NCBI GenBank assembly: GCA_022606425.2
Contig: JAHDVF020001024.1
Span: 806,001-870,000, forward strand
Source: Lepidostoma basale
Lineage: Eukaryota > Arthropoda > Insecta > Trichoptera > Lepidostomatidae
Reading direction: 5' to 3'
Length of the DNA: 64,000 bases
This document shows positions 16,951-25,074 of this stretch, piece by piece. The position numbers were made by a program, and so were the translations under genes. The first letter of the stretch is position 1; each line of letters begins with the position of its first letter. The notes beneath the pieces were generated by a model, which made no database searches, was not told the DNA's origin, and saw nothing but the letters and a program-made list of their open reading frames with translations.

Positions 16951-17496
16951 TTATACTATTAAAAATAGGGTATTACTCTTATATATCTTACCATTAACCT
17001 GATTAGTAAGATAGATGATAGTTGCATAGCCGGCTGTGTCATCTAAATTGATGTCTTTCCTGTCAGGAAAAATTTTGGTTATACTTTTATTTGTGCTAGC
17101 ATCACCAATCACTAAATTGTTCTGATAAAATAAATTACTACTATCTTGAAATGTACTATTCTTGGGGGGTGTTGATTTGTTTACGGGGATAGAGTGATAT
17201 TCAGGGCTAACATGAATGGTAATATATTTAGAATCAATCATGATATGCTCAATATACTTTGCCCCATCGCTCACTACTGCTACAGGGATACCGGTAAAAT
17301 TTATGGCAGGGTTAACATAATAGCGAAGCTTTAATTGCCCGTTGGATGCTGGAGCCCTCCGAAAGTTTCTAATAGGCTCATCAATATAAATATCAAAATG
17401 ATCGTTATTCGCTACCCATACTTTATTGCTATCATCGGGTAGACTACAAGCTGCTGCTAACACCATAACCAAGGTGACTAATAATTTTTTATTCAT
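16951..17496 (-). CDS. putative lipoprotein, FDIYID family (intact copy)
   Basis: A 181-residue lipoprotein precursor: MNKKLLVTLVMVLAAAC with lipobox LAAAC and lipidated Cys17. The mature part has WVANNDHFDIYIDEP, then YYVNPAINFTGIP and IDSKYITIHVSPEYHS, all beta-rich. No known family recognised. SD GGGAGG supports the ATG at 17496 over a TTG at 17520. The degraded gene upstream (17603-18030) shares the WVxNxxxFDIYIDxP and YYxNPxINFxG blocks, so the two are tandem paralogues. Location is probably the inner or outer membrane surface. Confidence 0.75.
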   Translation of the reverse strand: MNKKLLVTLVMVLAAACSLPDDSNKVWVANNDHFDIYIDEPIRNFRRAPASNGQLKLRYYVNPAINFTGIPVAVVSDGAKYIEHIMIDSKYITIHVSPEYHSIPVNKSTPPKNSTFQDSSNLFYQNNLVIGDASTNKSITKIFPDRKDINLDDTAGYATIIYLTNQVNGKIYKSNTLFLIV

Positions 17497-17602
17497 GCTA
17501 AGCCTCCCAATAGTTAGCAACCATAGCTAATATAAGCATAAAATAGTGACTAAAACTACTATTTGCGAGAAGATTTAACCACTATTTTATGAAAATTGGA
17601 GA

Positions 17603-18030
17603 CTATTCTACAATACGAACAACTAATTGTTTACTCTTATGGAGTTTACCACCGCTATCACTATTAACCAACACCATCATCCCTACACCGGTTTGACCTG
17701 CGATGCTTGTGTTAGTGGCTGAGGGACCAAGTTCTATTGTCATGTAGTTCGCATCGATACTCTTCACAACAATATTTGATACAGGATCTAAACTACCCTC
17801 GGCGATAGTACCCTTTGATGGAGGCCATCAAAGTTAATGTCTGGGTTACGGTAGTAAGGCACCTTAACCGTTTGCCCTTTTTCATTTCCAAAACATAGTT
17901 GCTAGGCCTATCAATGTAGATATCAAAGCCCCCATCATTTTCTACCCACTTGGTAGCCTCGTCAGTACTAACCTGCTTGCAGCTTACAACCATAATAGCT
18001 AGTAGGATTAGTAGCATTTTTTTTAATCAT
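17603..18030 (-). pseudogene. frameshifted paralogue of the FDIYID lipoprotein
   Basis: A good SD (GAGGAG) precedes the ATG at 18030, but that frame leaves the signal peptide at an eight-A tract (18017-18024); the downstream frame from 18017 gives a hydrophobic stretch ending in lipobox-like VVSC, then KWVENDGGFDIYIDRPSNY. A second shift near 17865 is needed to continue into the YYRNPDINFDG block, and a third near 17820 to reach the C-terminal region ending at the stop at 17603. Each piece aligns in order with the intact neighbour. Three shifts make it a pseudogene, unless some are sequencing errors; the A8 tract alone could act by slippage. Confidence 0.75.
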
Positions 18031-18066
18031 TTTTACTCTCCTCAATCTCATAGAGCTAGTTATATC

Positions 18067-18097
18067 ATAAGATAGGGCATAAGATAGGGCATAAGAT
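18067..18097. repeat. 12-base tandem repeat, about 2.6 copies
   Basis: The unit ATAAGATAGGGC is repeated head to tail at 18067-18078 and 18079-18090, with a partial third copy to 18097. It sits upstream of the frameshifted lipoprotein gene, between it and the PAP2 gene. Confidence 0.85.
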
Positions 18098-18139
18098 CAA
18101 TAACTACACATCTAATTGACTAAGGTGGCACGATTAATA

Positions 18140-18168
18140 TTGATCAGGTAAAATAATCGGTATATACT
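18140..18168 (+). promoter_or_regulatory. promoter giving a leaderless PAP2 transcript
   Basis: TTGATC (18140-18145), 17-base spacer, TATACT (18163-18168). The predicted +1 is position 18175, exactly the A of the ATG. No SD precedes the start. Confidence 0.5.
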
Positions 18169-18174
18169 AAGTTA

Positions 18175-18708
18175 ATGAACATGATAGATCAGTTTTTTGT
18201 TACTTGGGTTCTTAACCTCGATCATCGGTCATGGAGTGTGGCTCTGTGGCAATTTGTTACTCATTGTGCTGTAATAGGTACGGCTATTTTACTATTCTAT
18301 CTAGCAATTCCCCATCGCCTTAGCCAATGGAAAAGTAGCCTTGCTTTTATTGTTGGCCTTATTGTTTTGCTTTTATTGGTAGAAGAGTGTTTAAAACCAC
18401 TCATTGCACGGCCTAGACCCTTTATTGCCTATAACTTTACCCCTTGGATTAAAATACCAGAGGGCTTCTCGATGCCATCAGGCCACAGTGCTACCGCTTT
18501 TTATAGTGCAACCTATGCTAGTTTGCTTATTAAAAAATATGGTAGATACTTTATTACGTTAGCTAGCCTTATCGCCATCTCACGTCTCTACCTAGGGGTA
18601 CACTACTTCACCGATATTATCGCAGGAGCATTGTTAGGGCTACTAATAGCCTTGGTCGCCTATCTAATCCACTATGCTATAAGCCATAATAAAAGTTTTG
18701 ACATTTAG
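18175..18708 (+). CDS. PAP2 family membrane phosphatase
   Basis: Integral membrane phosphatase of 177 residues with five or six hydrophobic segments. The three catalytic motifs are present: KPLIARPRP (KxxxxxxRP), PSGHSATAF and SRLYLGVHYFTDI (SRxxxxxHxxxD). The family dephosphorylates lipid phosphates such as undecaprenyl pyrophosphate or phosphatidic acid and phosphatidylglycerol phosphate. The size and motifs fit an undecaprenyl-pyrophosphate or lipid phosphatase; the substrate is not determinable. Apparently leaderless. Its last codons contain the -35 box of the arc operon. Confidence 0.9.
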   Translation: MNMIDQFFVTWVLNLDHRSWSVALWQFVTHCAVIGTAILLFYLAIPHRLSQWKSSLAFIVGLIVLLLLVEECLKPLIARPRPFIAYNFTPWIKIPEGFSMPSGHSATAFYSATYASLLIKKYGRYFITLASLIAISRLYLGVHYFTDIIAGALLGLLIALVAYLIHYAISHNKSFDI

Positions 18709-18726
18709 TAGTATAGGGGTTATCAT
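18698..18726 (+). promoter_or_regulatory. promoter of the arginine deiminase operon
   Basis: TTGACA (18698-18703) overlapping the PAP2 stop region, 17-base spacer, TATCAT (18721-18726). No clear ArgR box was seen in the 40-base leader. Confidence 0.6.
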
Positions 18727-18766
18727 TGAAGATATGCTTTGTAAATAATAAATAAAAGGAGTATCG

Positions 18767-20008
18767 ATGATGAAAGAACGTGTCTTAAATGTTACTTCAG
18801 AAATTGGCAAATTAAAGGAGGTTCTGCTGCATCGCCCTGGGGGCGAACTTGAAAACCTAACACCCGACTATCTGGAGGAGTTTCTTTTTGATGATATACC
18901 CTATCTAGAGGTTGCAAGGCAAGAGCATGATGCCTTTGCCGATATTTTGCGAGCCCAAAATGTCAAGGTTACCTACATCGAAAACCTCGTAGGACAGATG
19001 ATGGATAGTGATAAAGCTTTAGCTAAGCAGTTTGTCAATAATTTTTTGGTTGAAGCCGAAATTTTTAGAGATACAACCCGAAACTATATTTCCTCATGGC
19101 TATTTGACAGCATGAGTAACAAAGAGATTGCCGACAAGCTTATTGAAGGGATACGCAACACCGAGGTACCAAACTTTAAAGATAACAGCCTCTTTGGCCT
19201 TGTTAATCAAGATTACCCCTTCTTAACCAAGCCCCTCCCTAATGTGCTTTTCACTCGTGACCCTTTTGCCACCATCGGCCATGGGGTAACGATTAACCAT
19301 ATGAGAACACCCATCAGGCGCAGAGAGACCCTTTTTGCTGACTATGTTTTTAAGTATCACCCTCTCTATAAAAATGCCCATATACCTCTATGGCTTGAAA
19401 GAGATGCACCAACATGCATGGAGGGGGGCGATGAGCTGGTTGTTAATGATAAGACACTCTTTATTGGTATTTCACAACGAACAGACTCATCTGCCATTGA
19501 AAGTTTGGCGCAAAAACTATTCTACACCGAAGAGTCTGGCTTTGAGCGTATATTGGCCTTCTTGATTCCTCATAACCGTGCCATGATGCATCTTGATACG
19601 GTGTTTACCCAAATTGATCACGATAAATTTACCATTCACCCTGGCATCGAAGGAACGCTCACGGTCTACACCCTTACGAAGGGTGATAAGGGGGTAGGAA
19701 GCATCAAAATTACCGAGGAGCATGAAAAACTAGAAACCGTCTTAAGTCACACCCTAGGAAGAAAAGTTTCTCTGATTCGCTGTGGGGGTGGCGATGTGAT
19801 TGCCGGTGGAAGGGAGCAGTGGAATGATGGTGCCAACACCTTAGCCATCGCTCCAGGTGAGGTATGCGTCTATTCGCGCAACCATGTTACCAACAAGTTA
19901 CTTGTTGAGCAGGGCATTAAGATTCATGTTGTCCCCTCATCGGAGCTCTCCCGTGGGCGTGGTGGCCCCCGCTGCATGAGCATGCCACTTACAAGAGAAA
20001 ATCTATAA
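18767..20008 (+). CDS. arcA: arginine deiminase
   Basis: Hydrolyses arginine to citrulline and ammonia, the first step of the ADI pathway. The 413 residues match the family. Motifs: EIGKLKEVLLHRPG, LPNVLFTRDPFATIG, CMEGGDELV, MHLDTVFTQID with the catalytic His, GGGDVIAGGREQWNDGAN, and RGRGGPRCMSMPL with nucleophile Cys403. SD AAAGGAG lies upstream of the double ATG. First gene of arcA-arcB-antiporter-arcC. The pathway yields ATP and ammonia and is common in host-associated fermenters. Confidence 0.98.
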   Translation: MMKERVLNVTSEIGKLKEVLLHRPGGELENLTPDYLEEFLFDDIPYLEVARQEHDAFADILRAQNVKVTYIENLVGQMMDSDKALAKQFVNNFLVEAEIFRDTTRNYISSWLFDSMSNKEIADKLIEGIRNTEVPNFKDNSLFGLVNQDYPFLTKPLPNVLFTRDPFATIGHGVTINHMRTPIRRRETLFADYVFKYHPLYKNAHIPLWLERDAPTCMEGGDELVVNDKTLFIGISQRTDSSAIESLAQKLFYTEESGFERILAFLIPHNRAMMHLDTVFTQIDHDKFTIHPGIEGTLTVYTLTKGDKGVGSIKITEEHEKLETVLSHTLGRKVSLIRCGGGDVIAGGREQWNDGANTLAIAPGEVCVYSRNHVTNKLLVEQGIKIHVVPSSELSRGRGGPRCMSMPLTRENL

Positions 20009-20044
20009 TTAAATAAATTTTAAAGTAACAAGAGGAGTATAACA

Positions 20045-21043
20045 ATGGCTTTTAATCTACGTAACCGCTCATTTTTGACATTAATGGATTTTTCACAAAA
20101 AGAGATACAATACATGCTTGATTTAGCACGCGACCTAAAGCGTGCCAAGTACAATGGCACTGAGGTAGAGACCTTAAAGGGTAAAAATATCGCCCTTATC
20201 TTTGAAAAAGATTCAACCCGCACTCGGTGTTCATTTGAAATTGCAGCCTATGATCAAGGTGCCCATGTTACCTATCTAGGACCATCTGGCTCACAAATCG
20301 GCAAGAAAGAGTCGATGAAGGATACGGCCAGGGTACTAGGTCGCATGTATGATGCGATTGAGTATCGAGGCTATGCCCAAGAGCTAGTAGAACAGCTAGC
20401 CCAATACTCAGGAGTGCCGGTATGGAATGGACTAACGACAGAGGATCACCCTACCCAAATTTTAGCTGATTTTTTAACGATGATTGAGCACTTTGGCCAC
20501 CTGAAGGGTTTAAAGCTTATGTTTGCCGGTGATGGCCATAACAACATGGCCAATGCTCTGATGATTGGCTGTGCCAAAATGGGGGTTGACTTTGTTATTT
20601 TTGCCCCTAAACATTTAACTCCCGATGCTACACTCCTCACAAAGTGTCAGGCGGTAGCTAAGGAAAGTGGAAGCACCATTACGATTACTGATAATATTGA
20701 TATCGCCACAAAGGGTGTTCATGTTGTCTACACCGATGTATGGGTCTCGATGGGCGAGCCTGATGAGGTATGGGCTAGCCGTATTAACGAGCTAAAGCCC
20801 TATCAAGTAAACAAGAAGTTAATGGATAAAACCGAGCCTAACTCAATTTTTTTACACTGCTTACCTGCTTTTCACAATGAAGAGACCGCTGTTGGTCGTG
20901 ATATTGCTAAAAAATTTGGTATTAGTGAGATGGAGGTTACTGACGAAGTTTTTGAAAGCAAAAAATCATTAGTTTTTGATGAGGCTGAAAATCGAATGCA
21001 TACCATTAAAGCCATCATGGTTGCCACTCTTGGTAACCAGTAA
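20045..21043 (+). CDS. arcB: ornithine carbamoyltransferase (catabolic)
   Basis: Phosphorolyses citrulline to ornithine and carbamoyl phosphate in the ADI pathway. The 332 residues carry the carbamoyl-phosphate motif STRTRCSFE, the [11 protein letters not shown] motif and the ornithine-binding [13 protein letters not shown] with catalytic Cys. Its position between arcA and arcC indicates the catabolic form. SD AGAGGAG precedes the ATG. A terminator-like hairpin follows, which may reduce expression of the antiporter relative to arcA/arcB. Confidence 0.97.
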   Translation: MAFNLRNRSFLTLMDFSQKEIQYMLDLARDLKRAKYNGTEVETLKGKNIALIFEKDSTRTRCSFEIAAYDQGAHVTYLGPSGSQIGKKESMKDTARVLGRMYDAIEYRGYAQELVEQLAQYSGVPVWNGLTTEDHPTQILADFLTMIEHFGHLKGLKLMFAGDGHNNMANALMIGCAKMGVDFVIFAPKHLTPDATLLTKCQAVAKESGSTITITDNIDIATKGVHVVYTDVWVSMGEPDEVWASRINELKPYQVNKKLMDKTEPNSIFLHCLPAFHNEETAVGRDIAKKFGISEMEVTDEVFESKKSLVFDEAENRMHTIKAIMVATLGNQ

Positions 21044-21071
21044 TAGAGTTAAACAAACTATTTAAATAGCC

Positions 21072-21106
21072 AGTGCCTGCCCCAAAAAGCGGGTGCTAGG
21101 TTTTTT
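21072..21106 (+). terminator. intrinsic terminator/attenuator between arcB and the antiporter gene
   Basis: AGTGCCTGC (21072-21080) pairs with GCGGGTGCT (21089-21097), nine pairs including three G-U, followed shortly by six T (21101-21106). It lies inside the arc gene set, so partial read-through is likely. Confidence 0.65.
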
Positions 21107-21123
21107 AAAAACGGAGAATTGTG

Positions 21124-22608
21124 ATGAGTGATCAAATTAAGAAGAAGAAAAAGTTTCCTACAGCTTACGGTATTTTAATGATTTTGACCATTTTTGTCTC
21201 TATATTAACCTATATTTTACCTGCAGGCCACTACAACTACATTGACTCTAGTGGAGTCATTGTATCGGCCATCGACTATGCTGACTATAGTGGTGACAAA
21301 GGAGATTTAACACCGATTCCTGGTAGCTTTACGCAGCTAGAGAAAAATCCGCAAGGATTAGGTGCAATTATTACGGCACCCATCAAGGGTTTTCTAGATG
21401 CTAGTGAAGTTGCGATTTTTGTTCTTGTCGTGGGTGCTTTGCTAGGTATTATGACCAAAACGAAGGCCATTGATGTCGGTATTGCCAGTCTGATGCACAA
21501 GATGAAGAGCCGTGTTCCAACTTTAATTACCATTTTAGTGCTTTTCTTTTCTATCGGAGGGACAACCTACGGCATGGGTGAGGAGACGATTGCTTTTTAT
21601 CCTATTCTACTCCCCATCATTGTAGCGGCAGGCTTTGATGTGATGACAGGGGGAGCTATTATTTTACTGGGGGCAGGTATTGGTGTACTAGCGAGCCTAG
21701 TAAATCCATTTGCAACAGGTATTGCCTCTGCGATGGCGGGGGTTAGCCTAGGAGATGGGCTTATTTTTCGTTTAGTTCAATACCTTATTTTCACCGGAAT
21801 CACCATAGTCTTTATTCAAAACTATGCTATGCGGGTAAAAAAGAGACCTTCACTATCGATTACTCATGACCAAAATGAGGCCATTAACGCCTTTTTCCTT
21901 GGCAACAACAGCGGAGAAGAGGTAATAGTTGCAACAAAGGCTCAAAAAATTATTTTATCAATTTTTGGGCTCTCCTTTGCTATCATGATTTATGCCGTTA
22001 TACCCTTTAATGATCTAGGGATTACCGCCATCCCTACCTTGGGCTGGTGGTTTACAGAGCTATCGGGACTTTTTCTAGCAACCGCCGTCTTAATTGGGGT
22101 TATTGCTAAAATGAGTGAGGAAGAGATTATTGAGGGGTTAATCGATGGCTCAAAGGATGTTTTAGGCGTTGTTTTTATTATTGGTGTCGCTCGTGGACTC
22201 TCAGTCATGATGACAGAAGGTCAAATCATCGATACAATCTTGGCTTTTTCCGAGGGAGCAGTAGCGGGTTTACCAAAAGTTATCTACATCAATGGGGTCT
22301 ACCTTCTTCACATTATTCTATCATTTTTTATCCCTTCATCATCAGGATTGGCCACGGTTTCGATGCCTATTATGGCTCCTATGGCCGATATGGCTGGTAT
22401 TTCACGTAGTTTGGTGATCACAGCCTACCAATCAGCATCGGGTATTGTTAATTTAGTCTCCCCAACCAGCGGAATTTTAATGGGGGCTCTCTTACTTTGT
22501 AAGGTCTCTTATGACCGTTTCATAAAATTTGTATGGCCATTTATTGCCATCATTTTCATCAGTACAATGATCATGCTATCGATAGGTGCTCTATTTTCTT
22601 TAGGATAA
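21124..22608 (+). CDS. arcD: YfcC-family basic amino-acid antiporter, probable arginine/ornithine exchanger
   Basis: Membrane protein of 494 residues with about 12 hydrophobic segments, of the YfcC/DcuC-like family often filling the ArcD role in anaerobes. Features: KKKFPTAYGILMILTIFVSILTYILPAG at the N terminus, GGTTYGMGEETIAFYPIL, and the C-terminal SFFIPSSSGLATVSMPIMAPMADMAG and QSASGIVNLVSPTSG. Position between arcB and arcC supports arginine/ornithine exchange; the family also includes other carboxylate transporters. The ATG at 21124 is preferred to GTG at 21121; GGAG lies 7 bases upstream. Confidence 0.87.
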   Translation: MSDQIKKKKKFPTAYGILMILTIFVSILTYILPAGHYNYIDSSGVIVSAIDYADYSGDKGDLTPIPGSFTQLEKNPQGLGAIITAPIKGFLDASEVAIFVLVVGALLGIMTKTKAIDVGIASLMHKMKSRVPTLITILVLFFSIGGTTYGMGEETIAFYPILLPIIVAAGFDVMTGGAIILLGAGIGVLASLVNPFATGIASAMAGVSLGDGLIFRLVQYLIFTGITIVFIQNYAMRVKKRPSLSITHDQNEAINAFFLGNNSGEEVIVATKAQKIILSIFGLSFAIMIYAVIPFNDLGITAIPTLGWWFTELSGLFLATAVLIGVIAKMSEEEIIEGLIDGSKDVLGVVFIIGVARGLSVMMTEGQIIDTILAFSEGAVAGLPKVIYINGVYLLHIILSFFIPSSSGLATVSMPIMAPMADMAGISRSLVITAYQSASGIVNLVSPTSGILMGALLLCKVSYDRFIKFVWPFIAIIFISTMIMLSIGALFSLG

Positions 22609-22627
22609 TCAAAAGAAGGAATAAAAA

Positions 22628-23566
22628 ATGAAAAAATTTGTTATAGCCCTAGGTGGCAATGCATTGCAAGAGGGTAAGGCTCCAGCTACTGCTGAATCAC
22701 AATTAGCTGTTATACAAAAAAGTGTCGTGGGCATTGCAGATCTCATCGCAGCAGGACATAGTGTCATTATTACACATGGAAATGGGCCACAGGTCGGGCG
22801 TATTTTGATACAAAATGAAGTAGCCAGTAGTCAAACACCCTCCATGCCTTTTGATATTTGTGGTGCAATGTCACAAGGAATGATTGGTTACCATATTCAA
22901 CAGGCTCTAAAAGAGGAGTTAGCACAACGGGGTATCAATAAAAATGTTGTCTCCCTTGTCACTCAAGTGGTTGTTGACAACAATGACCCAGCATTCCAAA
23001 CACCTACCAAGCCAATTGGCCCCTTCTACACCAGAGAGGAGTCGGAACGCATTGCCAAGGAGAAGGGATACCGCATGAAAGAGGACTCTGGTAGAGGATA
23101 TCGGCGTGTTGTAGCATCACCTTCTCCCATCACAATTATTGAGCTTGACTCAATTAAAGCCCTTGTCGATGCAGGTCATATAGTTATTACTGTCGGTGGG
23201 GGTGGGATACCTGTCGTGAAGGAAGGTGGACACCATTACAAAGGAGTTGCTGCCGTTATTGATAAAGATTTAGCATCTGCTAAATTAGCAGAGCTCATTG
23301 ATGCAGAGGCTCTCATTATTTTGACAGAGGTTGATCAAGTAGCAATAAACTTTGGTAAACCCAATCAAGAAAACCTCCTCCATTTAACCCCCGATCAGGC
23401 CAAACGCTATATTAATGAGGGTCAATTTGGTGTAGGATCGATGCTACCTAAAGTTGAGGCAGCTCTCAATTTTGTACAAAGCTCAAAAGGTCGAAAAAGT
23501 ATCATTACATCGTTAGGCATGGTTAATGATGCCATAGCCGGCGTGAAGGGCACCACAATACAGTAA
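22628..23566 (+). CDS. arcC: carbamate kinase
   Basis: Transfers phosphate from carbamoyl phosphate to ADP, the ATP-yielding last step of the ADI pathway. The 312 residues belong to the amino-acid kinase fold: FVIALGGNALQEG, IITHGNGPQVGRIL, DICGAMSQGMIGY, RRVVASPSPITIIE, GGGGIPVV and the C-terminal GSMLPKVEAALNFV. SD AGAAGGA precedes the ATG. Last gene of the operon; a strong inverted repeat follows. Confidence 0.98.
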   Translation: MKKFVIALGGNALQEGKAPATAESQLAVIQKSVVGIADLIAAGHSVIITHGNGPQVGRILIQNEVASSQTPSMPFDICGAMSQGMIGYHIQQALKEELAQRGINKNVVSLVTQVVVDNNDPAFQTPTKPIGPFYTREESERIAKEKGYRMKEDSGRGYRRVVASPSPITIIELDSIKALVDAGHIVITVGGGGIPVVKEGGHHYKGVAAVIDKDLASAKLAELIDAEALIILTEVDQVAINFGKPNQENLLHLTPDQAKRYINEGQFGVGSMLPKVEAALNFVQSSKGRKSIITSLGMVNDAIAGVKGTTIQ

Positions 23567-23576
23567 TTTTAAATAG

Positions 23577-23623
23577 ATAGTTGATAGGCTACTTTTATTG
23601 ATAAAAACTAGTCTATCAACTAT
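23577..23623 (+). terminator. long hairpin after arcC
   Basis: ATAGTTGATAGGCTA (23577-23591) pairs with TAGTCTATCAACTAT (23609-23623): 15 bases with one G-T wobble and a 17-base loop. There is no T-run after the stem. It probably ends the arc transcript, and it also overlaps the kinase promoter (23598-23626), where it could act as an operator. Confidence 0.5.
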
Positions 23624-23626
23624 ACT
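23598..23626 (+). promoter_or_regulatory. promoter giving a leaderless kinase transcript
   Basis: TTGATA (23598-23603), 17-base spacer, TATACT (23621-23626). The predicted start is at 23632-23633, on the ATG at 23632, which has no SD. Confidence 0.5.
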
Positions 23627-23631
23627 ATGGC

Positions 23632-24789
23632 ATGCTTCTTAAACATATCACCCGAGTTTTAAAAAAATTTGATCGACTCTCCTCCGATGAGACAAGAAGA
23701 TTACTCTATCGGCTCAGTGAAGAAAATAACCTGCTACAGCTCCTTCTTAACAACTATAACTATTCGATACTAGTTAGTGATAGAAAGCACAAGCTCCTCT
23801 ACACCAATAAACAGGGCGGGAAAATACTTCAACAAAACTACAAAAATCAAAATCGCCCTTTGTGGGAGCTTATCATCTACGAGCAAATCCCCTTCTACCT
23901 CAAGGGGCTACTCATGAGTGACAACTACCATGATAGTCATGATTTTAAAATTAAAAGTCGTATCATTAATCTGCACCTTGAACCATTGGTCATTCAAGGA
24001 AGTATTAGTGGCTCTATCATCAATATTCAGGATGTTACCTCTATTCGGCAAGAACAAGCACACATCCAGCGTCAGTCGAGCTTAGCCAACATGGCCAATA
24101 TGGCGGCGGCAGTTGCACATGAAATTAAAAACCCCTTGGGTGCTATTTCCATTCATCTACAACTCATTAAGCGTGCTCTAATTAATATAAGCTTGCCAAG
24201 CGAGGTCTTAGGTGATATTACCATTCTAGAGGAAGAACTTGAACGGCTTAATGAAGTGTCATCGAATTTTTTGTACACATCTCGCCCTTTAGAGTTAATG
24301 TTACTACAAACAGACCTTCGTCCTGTTATTACAACGACTATAGCCCTTATGAGGAGAGAACTTACTCAATACAATATTGTAATTAATTTTATTAAACCCA
24401 ATAAGCCATGTATTGTCCTCATCGATGAAGCACGTATCAAGCAAGTACTGATCAATCTCATTCAAAACAGTCTCTCGGCCATCCAGTACGATGGAACCAT
24501 TGTTATAACCCTTCAACAACATAGCCGACAGATAGTATTGTCAGTCACTGACAGTGGCGAAGGTATTCCTGACTATATGCGTCAACAGATATTTGAACCC
24601 TATTTTACAACTAAACAGGGGGGCTCAGGATTAGGACTTACTCTTGTTTACAAGATCATCAAAAACCATGGCGGTGATATACGACTCATCAGCCCGCCTC
24701 CTAACCAAAAAAAAGGCACTGAATTTACAATTATCCTACCCCTTAACTCATCTCCCAAAGGAATGCTGGACTACCGTTCTGACTCTTAA
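23632..24789 (+). CDS. cytoplasmic NtrB/AtoS-like sensor histidine kinase
   Basis: A 385-residue kinase without membrane segments. Residues about 30-135 form a PAS-like domain (ILVSDRKHKLLYTNKQGG, SGSIINIQDVT). HisKA follows with VAHEIKNPLGAISIHL and phospho-acceptor His163, then HATPase with NLIQNSLSAI, DSGEGIP and GGSGLGLTLV. This domain order and the HEIKNPL box match NtrB/AtoS kinases that partner with sigma-54 response regulators; none is adjacent. It is apparently leaderless. Its stop shares the TTAA at 24786-24789 with the stop of the convergent PII-like gene. Confidence 0.9.
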   Translation: MLLKHITRVLKKFDRLSSDETRRLLYRLSEENNLLQLLLNNYNYSILVSDRKHKLLYTNKQGGKILQQNYKNQNRPLWELIIYEQIPFYLKGLLMSDNYHDSHDFKIKSRIINLHLEPLVIQGSISGSIINIQDVTSIRQEQAHIQRQSSLANMANMAAAVAHEIKNPLGAISIHLQLIKRALINISLPSEVLGDITILEEELERLNEVSSNFLYTSRPLELMLLQTDLRPVITTTIALMRRELTQYNIVINFIKPNKPCIVLIDEARIKQVLINLIQNSLSAIQYDGTIVITLQQHSRQIVLSVTDSGEGIPDYMRQQIFEPYFTTKQGGSGLGLTLVYKIIKNHGGDIRLISPPPNQKKGTEFTIILPLNSSPKGMLDYRSDS

Positions 24790-25073
24790 AATGATGTTGC
24801 ATCACTTTTAAAGAATTTTAAACCCTCTAAGGGATAGGCAGCTTTAACATCCGAGAGAGCTCGTTTAATGCGCTTAGCTAATTGATCATCACAATAAATA
24901 ATGATCATAAAATTAATTTCTGGCCATATTGCATCACCCTGTTTGGGTTCTTGTCTACCACGTCCATATACTTCGGGGATAATTGTAAATTCGTTGCATT
25001 CACATGCCCGCAATTCATCCATAATATCATCTTCAAGTGCTTTGTTCGCAACAATCTCTAGCCGTACCAACAT
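24786..25073 (-). CDS. PII-like small protein at the end of the RND efflux operon
   Basis: A 95-residue cytoplasmic protein with the beta-alpha-beta ferredoxin-like pattern of PII proteins: MLVRLEIVANKALEDDIMDELRA, then FTIIPEVYGRGRQEPKQGDA in the place of the T-loop, and INFMIIIYCDDQLAKRIKRAL. The loop is short and the uridylylated Tyr of GlnB is not evident. It starts one base after the RND gene stop and its SD GAGGAG lies in the last RND codons, so translation is coupled. PII-like genes occur beside metal or drug RND pumps in other bacteria; the role here may be ligand sensing for the pump. Moderate confidence on fold, low on ligand. Confidence 0.65.
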   Translation of the reverse strand: MLVRLEIVANKALEDDIMDELRACECNEFTIIPEVYGRGRQEPKQGDAIWPEINFMIIIYCDDQLAKRIKRALSDVKAAYPLEGLKFFKSDATSF

Positions 25074-25074
25074 T

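Noticed and set aside
17793..18017. Short 74-residue frame as an intact small lipoprotein gene
   Set aside because: Its ATG lies in the A8 tract without its own SD, and the sequence continues the homology to the neighbour only after frame changes; treated as part of the pseudogene.
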